DNA of 64,000 nt from Dactylosporangium sucinum (GCF_014647515.1 NZ_BMPI01000018.1:1-64000); one strand, 5' to 3'; positions 42,242 through 52,608 are shown, counted from the first letter of the stretch. A program made the numbers and translations. Notes: generated by a model not told the origin, from the letters alone.

Positions 42242-43234
42242 ATGACCCGATACGGTCCCATGTTCGGCCCGGACATCACGTTCCTGGGCGTTCCCCGGTG
42301 CGACCTGTCCTCCCTCGCGGATGCCGACGTCGTCATCCTGGGCGCGCCCTTCGACGGCGGCACCTCGCACCGGCCGGGCACGCGCTTCGGCCCGCAAGCC
42401 ATCCGGCAGGCGTGCTACCTGCCGCACGACGGCTCCCGCCCGTCGCTCGCCCTGCGCGTCGACGCGCTGCAGGACCTGCGCGTGCTCGACGCCGGCGACG
42501 TCGAGATGTTCTCCGGCGACGCGGCCCGTTCCGTCGCCGCGCTGGAGGATGCGGTACATCGGGTGGCCGCCGCCGGCGCGATCCCGATCGTCCTCGGCGG
42601 CGACCACACGATCGCCTGGCCCGACGCCACCGGCGTGGCCCGCGAGCTCGGCTTCGGCCGCGTCTCGATGGTCCACTTCGACGCGCACGCCGACACGGGT
42701 GACACCGAGTTCGGCTCGCTGATCGGCCACGGCCAGCCGATGCGCCGCCTGATCGAGTCCGGCGCCGTGCGCGGCGACCGCTTCCTGCAGATCGGCCTGC
42801 GGGGGTACTGGCCCGGCCCGCAGACCCTCTCCTGGATGGCCGAGCAGCGGATGCGCTCGTACGAGATGACCGAGATCGTCGCCCGCGGCCTGGACGAGTG
42901 CCTGACCGAGGCGTTCGCCATCGCGGTCGACGAGTGCGACGGTGTCTTCCTGTCGGTCGACGTCGACGTGGTCGACCCAGGCATGGCCCCCGGCACCGGC
43001 ACGCCGGAGCCGGGCGGGCTGACGTCGCGCCAGCTCCTGGACGCGGTCCGTCGCTGCTGCTACGAGCTGCCGATCGTCGGCGTGGACGTGGTCGAGGTCA
43101 GCCCGCCCTACGACCACGCCGAGATCACGGCGTACCTGGCCAACCGCGTGGTCCTGGAGGCCCTGTCCGCCCTGGCCAGACGCCGCCGCGGCGACGAGTG
43201 GAACCCCCGCCAGCCCCTCCTCGACGCCCGCTGA
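42242..43234 (+). CDS. speB: Agmatinase-type ureohydrolase
   Basis: Mn-dependent hydrolase converting agmatine to putrescine and urea. The 330-residue protein has the three ureohydrolase signatures: GGDHTI (about residue 118), MVHFDAHADTGD (about 141-152) and SVDVDVVDPGMAPGTGTPEPGG (quoted: SVDVDVVDPGMAPG, about 236-249), with all metal-binding His and Asp present. GAPFDGGTSHRPGTRFGP is the usual N-terminal motif. It would feed putrescine into the aminotransferase, aldehyde dehydrogenase and gabT steps encoded nearby. Guanidinobutyrase or guanidinopropionase activity is an alternative, since these are hard to separate by sequence and would also yield GABA-pathway intermediates. Ribosome site GGGGG within the upstream repeated module. 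Confidence 0.88.
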   Translation: MTRYGPMFGPDITFLGVPRCDLSSLADADVVILGAPFDGGTSHRPGTRFGPQAIRQACYLPHDGSRPSLALRVDALQDLRVLDAGDVEMFSGDAARSVAALEDAVHRVAAAGAIPIVLGGDHTIAWPDATGVARELGFGRVSMVHFDAHADTGDTEFGSLIGHGQPMRRLIESGAVRGDRFLQIGLRGYWPGPQTLSWMAEQRMRSYEMTEIVARGLDECLTEAFAIAVDECDGVFLSVDVDVVDPGMAPGTGTPEPGGLTSRQLLDAVRRCCYELPIVGVDVVEVSPPYDHAEITAYLANRVVLEALSALARRRRGDEWNPRQPLLDAR

Positions 43235-43260
43235 CCCCGCCCCCCGCCCCCACCCCCCAA

Positions 43261-43342
43261 CGCGTCGATCTTGCAGTTGTGGTGCCGCGACACTCCCACG
43301 ATGTCCGGGTTTGGGGGGCACCACAACTGCAAGATCGACGCG
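43261..43342. repeat. Intergenic palindrome, family C copy 1
   Basis: Two perfect 26-base arms (43261-43286 and 43317-43342; arm core TCGATCTTGCAGTTGTGG) enclose a 30-base loop. It starts 26 bases after the agmatinase stop. A second copy at 44278-44355 has its loop in the opposite orientation, so the two copies are inverted with respect to each other around the DUF559-like gene. Confidence 0.92.
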
Positions 43343-43428
43343 GAGCGGTTTCCACAACGCGGGCGGTGTCCACAGGATGGCGCCGTTGGGCGAGCGGAGG
43401 CGTCCGGAATCGGGAACCGTATGCCGGC

Positions 43429-44283
43429 GTGGATGGCGAGCTGCGTACCTACCAGGAGATGTTGGCGAGCGGGATGTCGCGTCAGCGACTGCGCGACCAG
43501 GTTGCCGCCGGGCGGGTCGAGCCGGTGGTCAGGAGCGTCTACGGTCCGGCCGTCGTTGACCAGATCGATCGCCTGCAGGCGACGCTGCTGCGGTTGCCCT
43601 CGGACGTGTTGCTGAGTCATCAGTCCGCCGCCGCGCTGTTCGGTTTCGCGCTCGCGCCGAGGGCGATCCACGTGACGTTCCCGGCCGGCATGGCGAAACC
43701 GAGGCTCGACGGGGTGATCGCCCACGAGGCGGTTCTGCCGGTGGGGGCGCCGATGATGCATTTCGGCGTCCGTTGCACCCCGCCCGCGCGGGCGGCGATC
43801 GATTTGGCGCGGTCCGGTCGGCGCTTCGACGGGATCGCGGTGCTCGACGCCGCGCTGCGCACCGGGTTGGTGGACGCCGACGGGCTCGCCGTGGAGGTCG
43901 TCCGGCACGGCAAGCTCCGTGGGGTCCGGCAGGCCCGTGAGCTGGTTCCTCTGGCCGACGGCGGTGCTGAGTGCGCGCAGGAGAGCCACTTGCGGTTGTT
44001 GCTCGTCGACGGCCGGTTGCCGGCACCGAGGACGCAGGTCTGGGCCCGGTCGGAGCAGGGCAGTGGCGTCTACCGCCTCGATCTCGCTTACGAGGACAAG
44101 AAGGTCGGTGTCGAGTACGACGGCGCATCGCACTTGGATCCGGCCGCGATGCACCGCGACCGCCGCCGCGCGAACTGGTTGGCGGCACACGGATGGATCA
44201 TGCGGCATTTCACGGCCCGAGACCTGTACGGTCCGCCCGGCCACGTGGTGCGAACGGTCTACGATGCCCTCCGCTTGCGTTGA
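43429..44283 (+). CDS. DUF559/Vsr-like endonuclease-fold protein with AbiEi-type N-terminal domain
   Basis: A 284-residue protein of the actinobacterial family annotated as AbiEi antitoxin domain or DUF559. The N-terminus (YQEMLASGMSRQRLRDQVAAGRVEPV, quoted: ASGMSRQRLRDQVAAGR) is a winged-helix-like domain. The C-terminal 90 residues look like a PD-(D/E)XK/Vsr fold: YRLDLAYEDKKVGVEYDG supplies Asp and Glu, then SHLDPAAMHRDRRRANWLAA and the closing GWIMRHFTARDL. No toxin gene of the AbiEii type lies beside it. The gene is bounded on both sides by inverted copies of an 80-base palindrome, and its stop codon lies inside the right copy. Start choice is uncertain (43366 also in frame); no clear ribosome site. 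Function unknown. Confidence 0.72.
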   Translation: MDGELRTYQEMLASGMSRQRLRDQVAAGRVEPVVRSVYGPAVVDQIDRLQATLLRLPSDVLLSHQSAAALFGFALAPRAIHVTFPAGMAKPRLDGVIAHEAVLPVGAPMMHFGVRCTPPARAAIDLARSGRRFDGIAVLDAALRTGLVDADGLAVEVVRHGKLRGVRQARELVPLADGGAECAQESHLRLLLVDGRLPAPRTQVWARSEQGSGVYRLDLAYEDKKVGVEYDGASHLDPAAMHRDRRRANWLAAHGWIMRHFTARDLYGPPGHVVRTVYDALRLR

Positions 44284-44355
44284 TCTTGCAGTTGTGGTGC
44301 CGCCCAAATCCGGACATCCCGGGAGTGTCGCGGCACCACAACTGCAAGATCGACG
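44278..44355. repeat. Intergenic palindrome, family C copy 2 (inverted)
   Basis: 26-base arms (44278-44303 and 44330-44355) with one mismatch at 44281 and a 26-base loop. The loop is the reverse complement of the loop at 43287-43316 with a few differences. The mismatch (T in place of C) turns CGA into TGA and forms the stop codon of the DUF559-like gene. The right arm ends nine bases before the gabT stop. Confidence 0.9.
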
Positions 44356-44364
44356 GGGAGGGGG

Positions 44365-45689
44365 TCAGGCGAGGGCGGACTCCAGGCGGTCGAGTGCCTG
44401 GGCGAGGGTCTCGTCGTCCATGACCAGCGGCGGGAGGAAGCGGATCACGTTCGAATACGTGCCGCAGGTGAGCAGCAGCAGGCCCGCCTCGTGGGCCGCC
44501 TTCTGGATCGCCGCCGTGCGGGCCGGGTCCGGGGTGGCACCCAGCGGGGCGCCCCGGCCGTGGACGCGCTCCGCGGTGAGGGTGCCGGGCGTCGCCGAGC
44601 CCGGGACCACGATCTCCATGGCCAGCATGGCGCCGCGGCCGCGGACGTCGCCGATGTACGGACGGGACGAGGCGAGCTCGCGCAGGCGGGGGACCATGAC
44701 CGACTCGATCCGCCGGGCGGCCGCGCCGAGGTCCAGCTCCCGCATGGTCTCGATCGAGGCCAGGGCGGCGGCGCAGGCGATCGGGTTGCCGCCGTAGGTG
44801 CCGCCCAGGCCGCCGGCGTGGACCGCGTCCATGACGGTGGCGCGGCCGGTGACGGCGGCCAGGGGAAGCCCGCCCGCGATGCCCTTCGCGGTGGTGACCA
44901 GGTCGGGTTCGACGCCCTCGAACGTCGAGGCGAACCAGTCGCCCGTGCGGCAGAAGCCGGTCTGGATCTCGTCGGCGACGAACAGCGCCCCGGCGCCGCG
45001 GGCCCAGGTCGCCAGCGACGACAGGAAGCCCGGCGCCGGGACCACGAAGCCGCCCTCGCCCTGGATGGGCTCGATGAGCACGGCGGCCACCTGGTCGGCG
45101 CCGACCTGCTTCTCGATGGTGTTGATTGCCAGGGCGGCCGCGTCCGGTCCGGACAGGCCGTCGCGGTACGGGTACGACATGGGGACGCGGTAGACCTCCC
45201 CGGCGAACGGCCCGAAGCGGTGCTTGTACGGCATCGCCTTCGCGGTCAGGGCCATCGTCAGGTTGGTCCGGCCGTGGTAGGCGTGGTCGAACACGACGAC
45301 GGCCGGCCGCCCGGTGGCGTGCCGGGCGATCTTCACCGCGTTCTCGACCGCCTCGGCGCCCGAGTTGAACAGCGCCGAGCGCTTCTCGAACGCGCCCGGC
45401 GTGAGCGCGTTCAGCTGCTCGCAGACGGCGACGTAGCTCTCGTACGGCGCGATCATGAAGCAGGTGTGGGTGAACCGCTCGGCCTGCCGCTTGACGGCCT
45501 CGACGACCCGTGGGGCCGAGTTGCCGACGTTGGTGACCGCGATGCCGGCCGCCAGGTCGATCCACTCGCGACCGTCCACATCGGACAGCGTGCCGCCCGC
45601 GGCGTGGTCCACATAGGACGAGATCATGCTGCTGACGCCGCGGGCGACGGCGGCGGTGCGGCGCTTGTGCAGGTCTGCGGACTGTGACA

Positions 45690-45690
<1 letters not shown>
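44365..45690 (-). CDS. gabT: 4-aminobutyrate aminotransferase
   Basis: Converts GABA and 2-oxoglutarate to succinate semialdehyde and glutamate. The 441-residue class III aminotransferase has the phosphate loop LFNSGAEAVENAVKIAR, VVVFDHAYHGRTNLTMALT, the AVLIEPIQGEGGF segment, FVADEIQTGFCRTG (pyridine Asp) and the PLP lysine in VTTAKGIAGGLPLAAV. GGLGGTYGGNPIACAAALA is characteristic of GabT rather than ornithine transaminase. The ATG overlaps the stop of the upstream aldehyde dehydrogenase gene (TGATG), so the two are coupled. It completes the putrescine to GABA to succinate semialdehyde sequence. Confidence 0.93.
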
Positions 45691-47120
<1,430 letters not shown>

Positions 47121-47212
47121 GTCCACTCCTTTGAGTGCCGGCAGCCACATCTTTCCATCGAATCCGCAGTGCACAACCCCATGAGCAACTGTTTCCGCGC
47201 CGTGAACGGGAA

Positions 47213-47218
47213 TAGGAT
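47213..47218 (+). promoter_or_regulatory. Leaderless -10 box of the second aldehyde dehydrogenase gene
   Basis: TAGGAT ends seven bases before the GTG at 47226 and no ribosome-binding site is present; the pattern matches other leaderless starts in this window. Confidence 0.45.
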
Positions 47219-47225
47219 TGGGATC

Positions 47226-48650
47226 GTGACCCCGTTCTACATCGCCGGTCGCCCGGCCACCAGCGACGACGTCGTCGACATCCGGCATCCCTTCGACGGG
47301 CGGGTCGTCGGCAGGACGGCGTATGCCACCCCCGAGCAGGTCGAGACGGCCGTCGCCGCGGCCACCGCCGCGGCGAACGTCGCCGCCGCCCTGCCGGCGA
47401 GCGCCCGGGCCGCGGCGCTCGACCACGTGAGCGCCCGCCTCAAGGAGCGCGCCGAGGAGGTCGCCCGGCTCATCACCGCCGAGAACGGCAAGCCGGTGAA
47501 GTGGTCGCGGGGCGAGGTCGGCCGCGCGGTCTCGACATTCCGCTGGGCGGCGGAGGAGGCGCGCCGGTTCTCCGGCAGCGTCCAGCGGCTCGACACCGAC
47601 CCCGCCGCGACCGGCCGGATGGCGTTCGTGAAGCGGGTCCCGCGCGGGCCGGTGCTCGGCATCTCGCCGTTCAACTTCCCGCTCAACCTGGTCGCGCACA
47701 AGGTCGCGCCGGCGATCGCGGTCGGCGCGCCGATCGTGCTCAAGCCGGCCCCGGCGACGCCGCTGAGCGCGCTGCTGCTCGGCGAGATCCTGGCCGAGAC
47801 CGAGCTGCCCGAGGGCATGTGGTCGGTCGTGCCGGTGCCCAACGACCGGGCGTCCGCGCTGGTCGCCGACCCGCGGCTGCCGGTCGTGTCGTTCACCGGC
47901 TCGGGCCCGGTCGGCTGGCAGATCCGCGACGCGGTGCCGCGCAAGCACGTCACCCTGGAGCTCGGCGGCAACGCGGCGGTGGTCGTCTGCGCCGACTGGG
48001 ACGACCTCGACTGGGCCGCGACCCGCATCGCCACCTTCTCCAACTACCAGGCCGGGCAGAGCTGCATCGCCGTCCAGCGGGTGTACGTCCACGAGCGGCA
48101 CTACGACGCCGTGGCCGACAAGCTCGTCGCCGCCGTCGAGGCGCAGCGCACCGGCGACCCGTCCGACGACGCGACCGACGTCGGCCCGCTCATCAGCGAG
48201 GCCGCCGCGGAGCGCGTCGAGGCGTGGGTCAACGAGGCCGTCGCGGCCGGCGCGAAGCTGCTCACGGGCGGGGCGCGGGACGGCGCCGCCTACGCCCCCA
48301 CCGTCCTCGCCGGCGCCCCCGTCGCCACGAAGGTCGTCGCCGAGGAGGTCTTCGGCCCCGTGCTGGTCCTGGAGCGGATCACCTCGGACGAGGAGGGCTT
48401 CGCCGCGGTCAACGACTCGCAGTACGGCCTGCAGGCGGGCGTCTTCACCCGGCGGCTCGACCGGGCGTTCGAGGCGCACCGGGTGCTCGACGTCGGCGGC
48501 GTCATCGTCGGCGACGTGCCGAGCTACCGCGCCGACCAGATGCCGTACGGCGGGTCGAAGGCCAGCGGCGTCGGCCGCGAGGGCCTGGCGTCCGCGATGG
48601 CCGACTACACCGAGGAACGGGTGATGGTGCTGACCGGCCTGCAGCTGTAG
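47226..48650 (+). CDS. Aldehyde dehydrogenase, probable succinate-semialdehyde type
   Basis: A 474-residue aldehyde dehydrogenase. Signatures are LGISPFNFPLNLVAHKVAPA, VSFTGSGPVGWQI, the catalytic Glu in HVTLELGGNAAVVV, and the Cys in NYQAGQSCIAVQRV. EEVFGPVLVLERI is also present. Context suggests it finishes GABA breakdown by oxidising succinate semialdehyde to succinate, but the FSNYQAGQSC motif also occurs in broad-substrate and lactaldehyde-type enzymes, so the symbol gabD is withheld. The GTG start appears leaderless. It is divergent from the gabT operon and is followed, after 13 bases, by the convergent CDF transporter gene with no obvious terminator. Confidence 0.84.
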   Translation: MTPFYIAGRPATSDDVVDIRHPFDGRVVGRTAYATPEQVETAVAAATAAANVAAALPASARAAALDHVSARLKERAEEVARLITAENGKPVKWSRGEVGRAVSTFRWAAEEARRFSGSVQRLDTDPAATGRMAFVKRVPRGPVLGISPFNFPLNLVAHKVAPAIAVGAPIVLKPAPATPLSALLLGEILAETELPEGMWSVVPVPNDRASALVADPRLPVVSFTGSGPVGWQIRDAVPRKHVTLELGGNAAVVVCADWDDLDWAATRIATFSNYQAGQSCIAVQRVYVHERHYDAVADKLVAAVEAQRTGDPSDDATDVGPLISEAAAERVEAWVNEAVAAGAKLLTGGARDGAAYAPTVLAGAPVATKVVAEEVFGPVLVLERITSDEEGFAAVNDSQYGLQAGVFTRRLDRAFEAHRVLDVGGVIVGDVPSYRADQMPYGGSKASGVGREGLASAMADYTEERVMVLTGLQL

Positions 48651-48663
48651 CCACTCCAGGCGG

Positions 48664-49641
48664 CTACTCCCAGCCCGGCCGGGCCTCGTCGGCCGCCGAC
48701 CCCGGCGGCCGGCTCGCCTCGCTGAGCGACGGGTCGAACACGTCGGGTTCGATGAAGATGAAGCACTCGTAGCTCAGCGCCTCCCGGACCCGCGCCTCGG
48801 CCCGGTTGATCGCGCGCGCCACGTGGCCCATCGACTCGTCGGGCCGCACCGCCACCTTGGCCGCGATGAGCAGCTGGTCGGGGCCGAGGTGCATGGTCCG
48901 CAGGTGGATCATGCGCTCGACCAGCGGCTCCCGCTCGATCGCCGCCTCGATCCGGTGCAGCGTGGCGTTGTCGGCCGACTCGCCGATGAGCAGGCTGCGC
49001 ATCCGCTGCGACAGCGTGATCGAGATGACCACGAGCAGCGCGCCGATCGCCAGGGTGCCGGCGGCGTCCCAGCGCCCGTCCCCGGTGACCACCGCGAGGG
49101 TGATGCCCACGAGGGCGAACGTGAGGCCGGTCAGCGCGCCGAAGTCCTCGGCCAGCACGACCGGCAGCTCGGGGGAGCGGGTGGTGCGGATGAACCGCAG
49201 CCAGGGCAGGCCGCGGCGGGACGGCTGGGCCTCGTGGACGGCCGTGCGCAGCGAGAAGCCCTCCAGCACGATCGAGATCCCGAGCACCGCGAACGCCCAG
49301 ACCGGCGACTCCACCGGCTTCGGGTCGTGCAGCTTCTCGTAGCCCTCGAACAGCGCGAACACGCCGCCGACCAGGAAGATGACCAGGGTGACGAGGAAGC
49401 CGTAGAAGTACCGGAAGCGGGCGTAGCCGAACGGGTGCAGCTGGCTGGCGCGCTGCTGCGCCCGGCGCCCGCCGACGAGCAGCAGCACCTGGTTGGCGGT
49501 GTCGGCCACCGAGTGCACGGCCTCGGCCAGCAGCGAGGACGACCCGGTGAACAGGAACGCGACGAACTTGCTGACCGCGATGCCGAGGTTGGCGGCGAGC
49601 GCGGCGACGATCGCCCGGACGGAGTTACCTTCCTCGGCCAT
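48664..49641 (-). CDS. Cation diffusion facilitator family transporter (paralogue 1)
   Basis: A 325-residue CDF-type metal/H+ antiporter, probably exporting Zn, Mn or Fe. Features are helix 1-2 (VAALAANLGIAVSKFVAFLF), the SSLLAEAVHSVADTANQ metal-site segment, the YARFRYFYGFLVTLVIFLVG helix, and AEDFGALTGLTFALVGITLA (second metal-site pair E/D). A cytoplasmic C-terminal dimer domain (IHLRTMHLGPDQLLIAAKV) follows. HSVAD replaces the more usual HxxxD pattern of zinc exporters only in context, so metal choice is open. It is close kin to the gene at 52609, which has the same length and motifs. The two are in opposite orientation around the manB-Trm112-SIS genes. Confidence 0.87.
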   Translation of the reverse strand: MAEEGNSVRAIVAALAANLGIAVSKFVAFLFTGSSSLLAEAVHSVADTANQVLLLVGGRRAQQRASQLHPFGYARFRYFYGFLVTLVIFLVGGVFALFEGYEKLHDPKPVESPVWAFAVLGISIVLEGFSLRTAVHEAQPSRRGLPWLRFIRTTRSPELPVVLAEDFGALTGLTFALVGITLAVVTGDGRWDAAGTLAIGALLVVISITLSQRMRSLLIGESADNATLHRIEAAIEREPLVERMIHLRTMHLGPDQLLIAAKVAVRPDESMGHVARAINRAEARVREALSYECFIFIEPDVFDPSLSEASRPPGSAADEARPGWE

Positions 49642-49766
49642 GATTCATCCTGTACCACAACCTTTACGCGATCTCACCCTCGCAACTCCGGACTGACACG
49701 TGCACGGAACGCATCGGCACTAGGCTTCCCCACTAGGAACAGCGACCACGACAGGGGTAGGGGACT

Positions 49767-51131
49767 GTGATCGACCTGAGCCGGATCGTCAAGGCGTACG
49801 ACGTGCGGGGCACCGTGCCGGACCAGCTCAACGAGCCGGTGGCCGAGGCACTGGGCCGTGCCTTCGTGCAGACGCTGCGCGACCGCGGCGAGTTCGCCGA
49901 GCGGATCGTCACCGCGCACGACATGCGGGAGTCCGGTCCGGCGCTGGCGGGCGCGTTCGCCGCCGGTGCGCGCGCCGAGGGCGCCGACATCGTGGAGGCG
50001 GGCCTGGGATCGACCGACCTGCTCTACTATGCGTCGGGCTCGCTGGACCTGCCGGGTGCGATGTTCACGGCGAGTCACAATCCCGCGCGGTACAACGGGA
50101 TCAAACTCTGCAAGCAGGGCGCCAAGCCCGTCGGTCAGGACACCGGGCTGGCCGAGATCCGCTCGCGCGCCCAGGCGCTGCTCGACGCGGGTGACCGCGC
50201 GGGTGAGCCGAAGGGTGGCCTGGAGCGGCGCGGCCTGCTCACCGACTACGCCGCGCACCTGCGCACGCTGGTCGACCTGACCGGCATCCGCCCGCTGACC
50301 GTGGTCGTCGACGCCGGCAACGGCATGGGCGGCTACACGGTGCCGGCGGTGCTGGGCGAGGGCCTGCCGCTGACGATCGTCCCGCTGTACTTCGAGCTCG
50401 ACGGCTCGTTCCCCAACCACGAGGCCAACCCGCTGGAGCCGGCCAACCTGGTCGACCTGCAGGCCAAGGTGCGCGAGACCGGCGCCGACCTGGGGCTCGC
50501 CTTCGACGGCGACGCCGACCGCTGCTTCGTGGTCGACGAGCGCGGCGAGGCCGTCTCGCCGTCGACGATCACCGCGATGGTGGCCGTCCGCGAGCTGGCC
50601 AAGGTGCCCGGCGCCACGATCATCCACAACCTGATCACCTCGCGGGTGGTGCCGGAGATCGTCGCCGAGCACGGCGGCGTCGCGGTGCGCACCCGGGTCG
50701 GCCACTCGTTCATCAAGGGCGAGATGGCCCGCACCGGCGCCGTCTTCGGCGGCGAGCACTCGGCGCACTACTACTTCCGCGACTTCTGGGGCGCCGACAC
50801 CGGCATGCTCGCCGCGATGCACACGCTCGCGATGCTCGGCGGGCAGGCCGCGCCGCTGTCCGCGCTCGCCAAGGACTACGAGCGGTACGCTGCGTCGGGA
50901 GAGATCAACTCGACGGTCGCCGACCAGGCCGCGAAGATGGCGGAGATCGAGGCGGCGTTCCCGGTGCCGGTCGACCGCCTCGACGGCATCACGCTGGACT
51001 TCCCCGACGGCAGCTGGGCCAACGTGCGGCCGTCGAACACCGAGCCGCTGCTGCGGCTCAACGTCGAGGCGCCGACCGCCGAGCGGATGGCGGCCCTGCG
51101 CGATGAGATGCTGGGTGTGATCCGCCGCTGA
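49767..51131 (+). CDS. manB: Phosphomannomutase/phosphoglucomutase
   Basis: Interconverts mannose-6-phosphate and mannose-1-phosphate. The 454-residue alpha-D-phosphohexomutase has all four loops: phosphoserine TASHNPARYNG (Ser at about 108), metal-binding AFDGDADRCFV (about 249-259), sugar-binding GGEHSAHYYF (about 328) and phosphate-binding VRPSNTEPLLR (about 420). This is the counterpart of mycobacterial manB beside manA. The GTG at 49767 follows GGGGTAGGGG. It leads a codirectional run manB, Trm112-like, SIS, CDF, manA with short or overlapping joints, so GDP-mannose precursor genes are probably cotranscribed. A TAGGCT box lies at 49721-49726. Confidence 0.95.
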   Translation: MIDLSRIVKAYDVRGTVPDQLNEPVAEALGRAFVQTLRDRGEFAERIVTAHDMRESGPALAGAFAAGARAEGADIVEAGLGSTDLLYYASGSLDLPGAMFTASHNPARYNGIKLCKQGAKPVGQDTGLAEIRSRAQALLDAGDRAGEPKGGLERRGLLTDYAAHLRTLVDLTGIRPLTVVVDAGNGMGGYTVPAVLGEGLPLTIVPLYFELDGSFPNHEANPLEPANLVDLQAKVRETGADLGLAFDGDADRCFVVDERGEAVSPSTITAMVAVRELAKVPGATIIHNLITSRVVPEIVAEHGGVAVRTRVGHSFIKGEMARTGAVFGGEHSAHYYFRDFWGADTGMLAAMHTLAMLGGQAAPLSALAKDYERYAASGEINSTVADQAAKMAEIEAAFPVPVDRLDGITLDFPDGSWANVRPSNTEPLLRLNVEAPTAERMAALRDEMLGVIRR

Positions 51132-51156
51132 CGAACGCACGAAGGAGATGGCACGC

Positions 51157-51348
51157 GTGTCCGTCGACCCCGCCCTGCTTTCCATCCTGCGCTGCCCCGA
51201 CGAGCACCACGCCGAGCTCACGCTCGACGCGGACGAGCAGACGCTGACCTGCACCGAGTGCGGCCGGATCTACGAGATCCGCGACGGCATCCCGGTCCTG
51301 CTGCTCGACGAGGCGCGCACCGCACCGGCCGAGGGGGAGCAGCAGTGA
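51157..51348 (+). CDS. Trm112-like zinc-binding protein
   Basis: A 63-residue protein of the Trm112/YcaR family: SVDPALLSILRCPDEHHAEL, then LTCTECGRIYEIRDGIPVLL. The cysteine pattern keeps CTEC (two Cys) and one of the first pair (RCPD), where classical members have CxxC, so the zinc site may be altered. The GTG at 51157 was preferred to the ATG at 51148 because AAGGAG ends directly before that ATG, leaving no spacer, but is ten bases from the GTG. Its stop overlaps the SIS gene's GTG (GTGA). Bacterial members are often encoded beside nucleotide-sugar genes; a methyltransferase-activating role is known for eukaryotic Trm112. Confidence 0.87.
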   Translation: MSVDPALLSILRCPDEHHAELTLDADEQTLTCTECGRIYEIRDGIPVLLLDEARTAPAEGEQQ

Positions 51349-52556
51349 ACCCGCTGGAGGGCACCGCGGGCGTCCGCGGGCACCGGGAGGTCGACCTGGC
51401 GCTGCTCGACAACGCCGAGTCGCTGGAGCGCAACGACCCGGGCGGCATGCTGCGGGCCACGGCGTCGGCCGGCGCCCAGGTGCGGGAGTCGGCCGCCCTG
51501 GCCGCCGAGGCGGACCTGAGCCAGCTCGCCGACGAGGGCCGGCCGCGCGCGGTGGTCGTCGCCGGCGTCGGCACCGCCGCGCGCACCGGCGACATCCTGG
51601 AGACCGTCGCCGGGCCGCGCTGCCCGGTGCCGGTCCTCGCGCACCGCAGCGCCGGCATCCCGGGCTGGGTCGGCGCCGCCGACGTGGTCATCGCGGTGTC
51701 GGCGTCGGGCCGCTCCCCGGAGGCGCTCGCCGCGGCCGAGGCGGCCGGCCGCCGCGGCGCCCGGCTGGTCGCCATCGGGGCGCCCGACACCCAGCTGCAC
51801 GCCCTCGCCGACCGGTTCCGGGCGCCGTTCATCCCGGTGCCCCGCCGCGCCCCGGCCCGGGCCAGCCTGTGGGGGCTCGCCGTGCCGGTGCTGCTCGCCG
51901 GCCGCCAGCTCGGCCTGATCAAGGTCAACGAGGCGGACTTCGCGGAGACCGCGTCGCGCCTCGACGCCGACGCCGACCGCTGCCGGACGACCCTGGAGTC
52001 GTTCGTCAACCCGGGCAAGAGCCTCGCGCTCGACCTGGCCCACTCGGTGCCGGTCATCTGGGGCTCGTCGCCGCTGGCCACGGTGGCCGCGCGGCGCTTC
52101 GGCGACACGCTGGCCGCCAACGCCCGGTACCCCGCCGTCGCCGGCGCCCTCGGCGAGGCGGGCCGCGGCCGGGTCGGCCTGATCGACGGCGTCTACGGCG
52201 GCCTGGCCGAGGCCGACCGCGACATCTTCGCCGACCCGTCCGACGAGGAGAGCGGCGGCCCGACCCGGCTGCGGCTGGTCCTGCTGCGCGACGGCGGGCT
52301 GGCCAACGACGACGAGGAGCTCGACGGCGAGCCGACCGTGGTGGAGGAGCGGCGCGCCGAGGCGATCCAGGAGCTGGCCGAACGCCGCGGTGTCCGAGTG
52401 AGCCTGATCACCGCCGAGGGTGGCTCGGCGCTGGAGCGCTTGGCCTCGCTCGTTGCTGTGCCGGACTTCGCCTCCATCTATCTTGGACTCGCGCACGGCT
52501 TCGACCCGATGGCCGTGCCCGCCGTGTCCGAGATGAAGGAGCTGGTGAGCCCGTGA
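51345..52556 (+). CDS. SIS-domain sugar isomerase-like protein
   Basis: A 403-residue protein of the bifunctional phosphoglucose/phosphomannose isomerase group. It contains a SIS sugar-phosphate domain (VVVAGVGTAARTGDILETVAG, quoted: VVAGVGTAARTGDIL; AVSASGRSPEALAAAEAAG) and a C-terminal PGI/PMI-type half (VPVIWGSSPLATVAARRFGD; ASIYLGLAHGFDPMAVPAV). Coding between manB and manA fits interconversion of fructose-6-P and mannose-6-P or glucose-6-P. The catalytic residues of the archaeal enzyme cannot be confirmed by eye, and manA is present separately, so a regulatory or alternative role is possible. The GTG overlaps the upstream stop. Confidence 0.82.
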   Translation: MNPLEGTAGVRGHREVDLALLDNAESLERNDPGGMLRATASAGAQVRESAALAAEADLSQLADEGRPRAVVVAGVGTAARTGDILETVAGPRCPVPVLAHRSAGIPGWVGAADVVIAVSASGRSPEALAAAEAAGRRGARLVAIGAPDTQLHALADRFRAPFIPVPRRAPARASLWGLAVPVLLAGRQLGLIKVNEADFAETASRLDADADRCRTTLESFVNPGKSLALDLAHSVPVIWGSSPLATVAARRFGDTLAANARYPAVAGALGEAGRGRVGLIDGVYGGLAEADRDIFADPSDEESGGPTRLRLVLLRDGGLANDDEELDGEPTVVEERRAEAIQELAERRGVRVSLITAEGGSALERLASLVAVPDFASIYLGLAHGFDPMAVPAVSEMKELVSP

Positions 52557-52608
52557 TCGGTCCGCGTTCGGTTCAGTGTGGCGCCCGCCGCCGCGAAGCG
52601 GTGGCGTC

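Noticed and set aside
43429..44283. AbiE type IV toxin-antitoxin system
   Set aside because: Only an AbiEi-like domain is present, fused to an endonuclease-like region; no nucleotidyltransferase toxin gene of the AbiEii type lies next to it.
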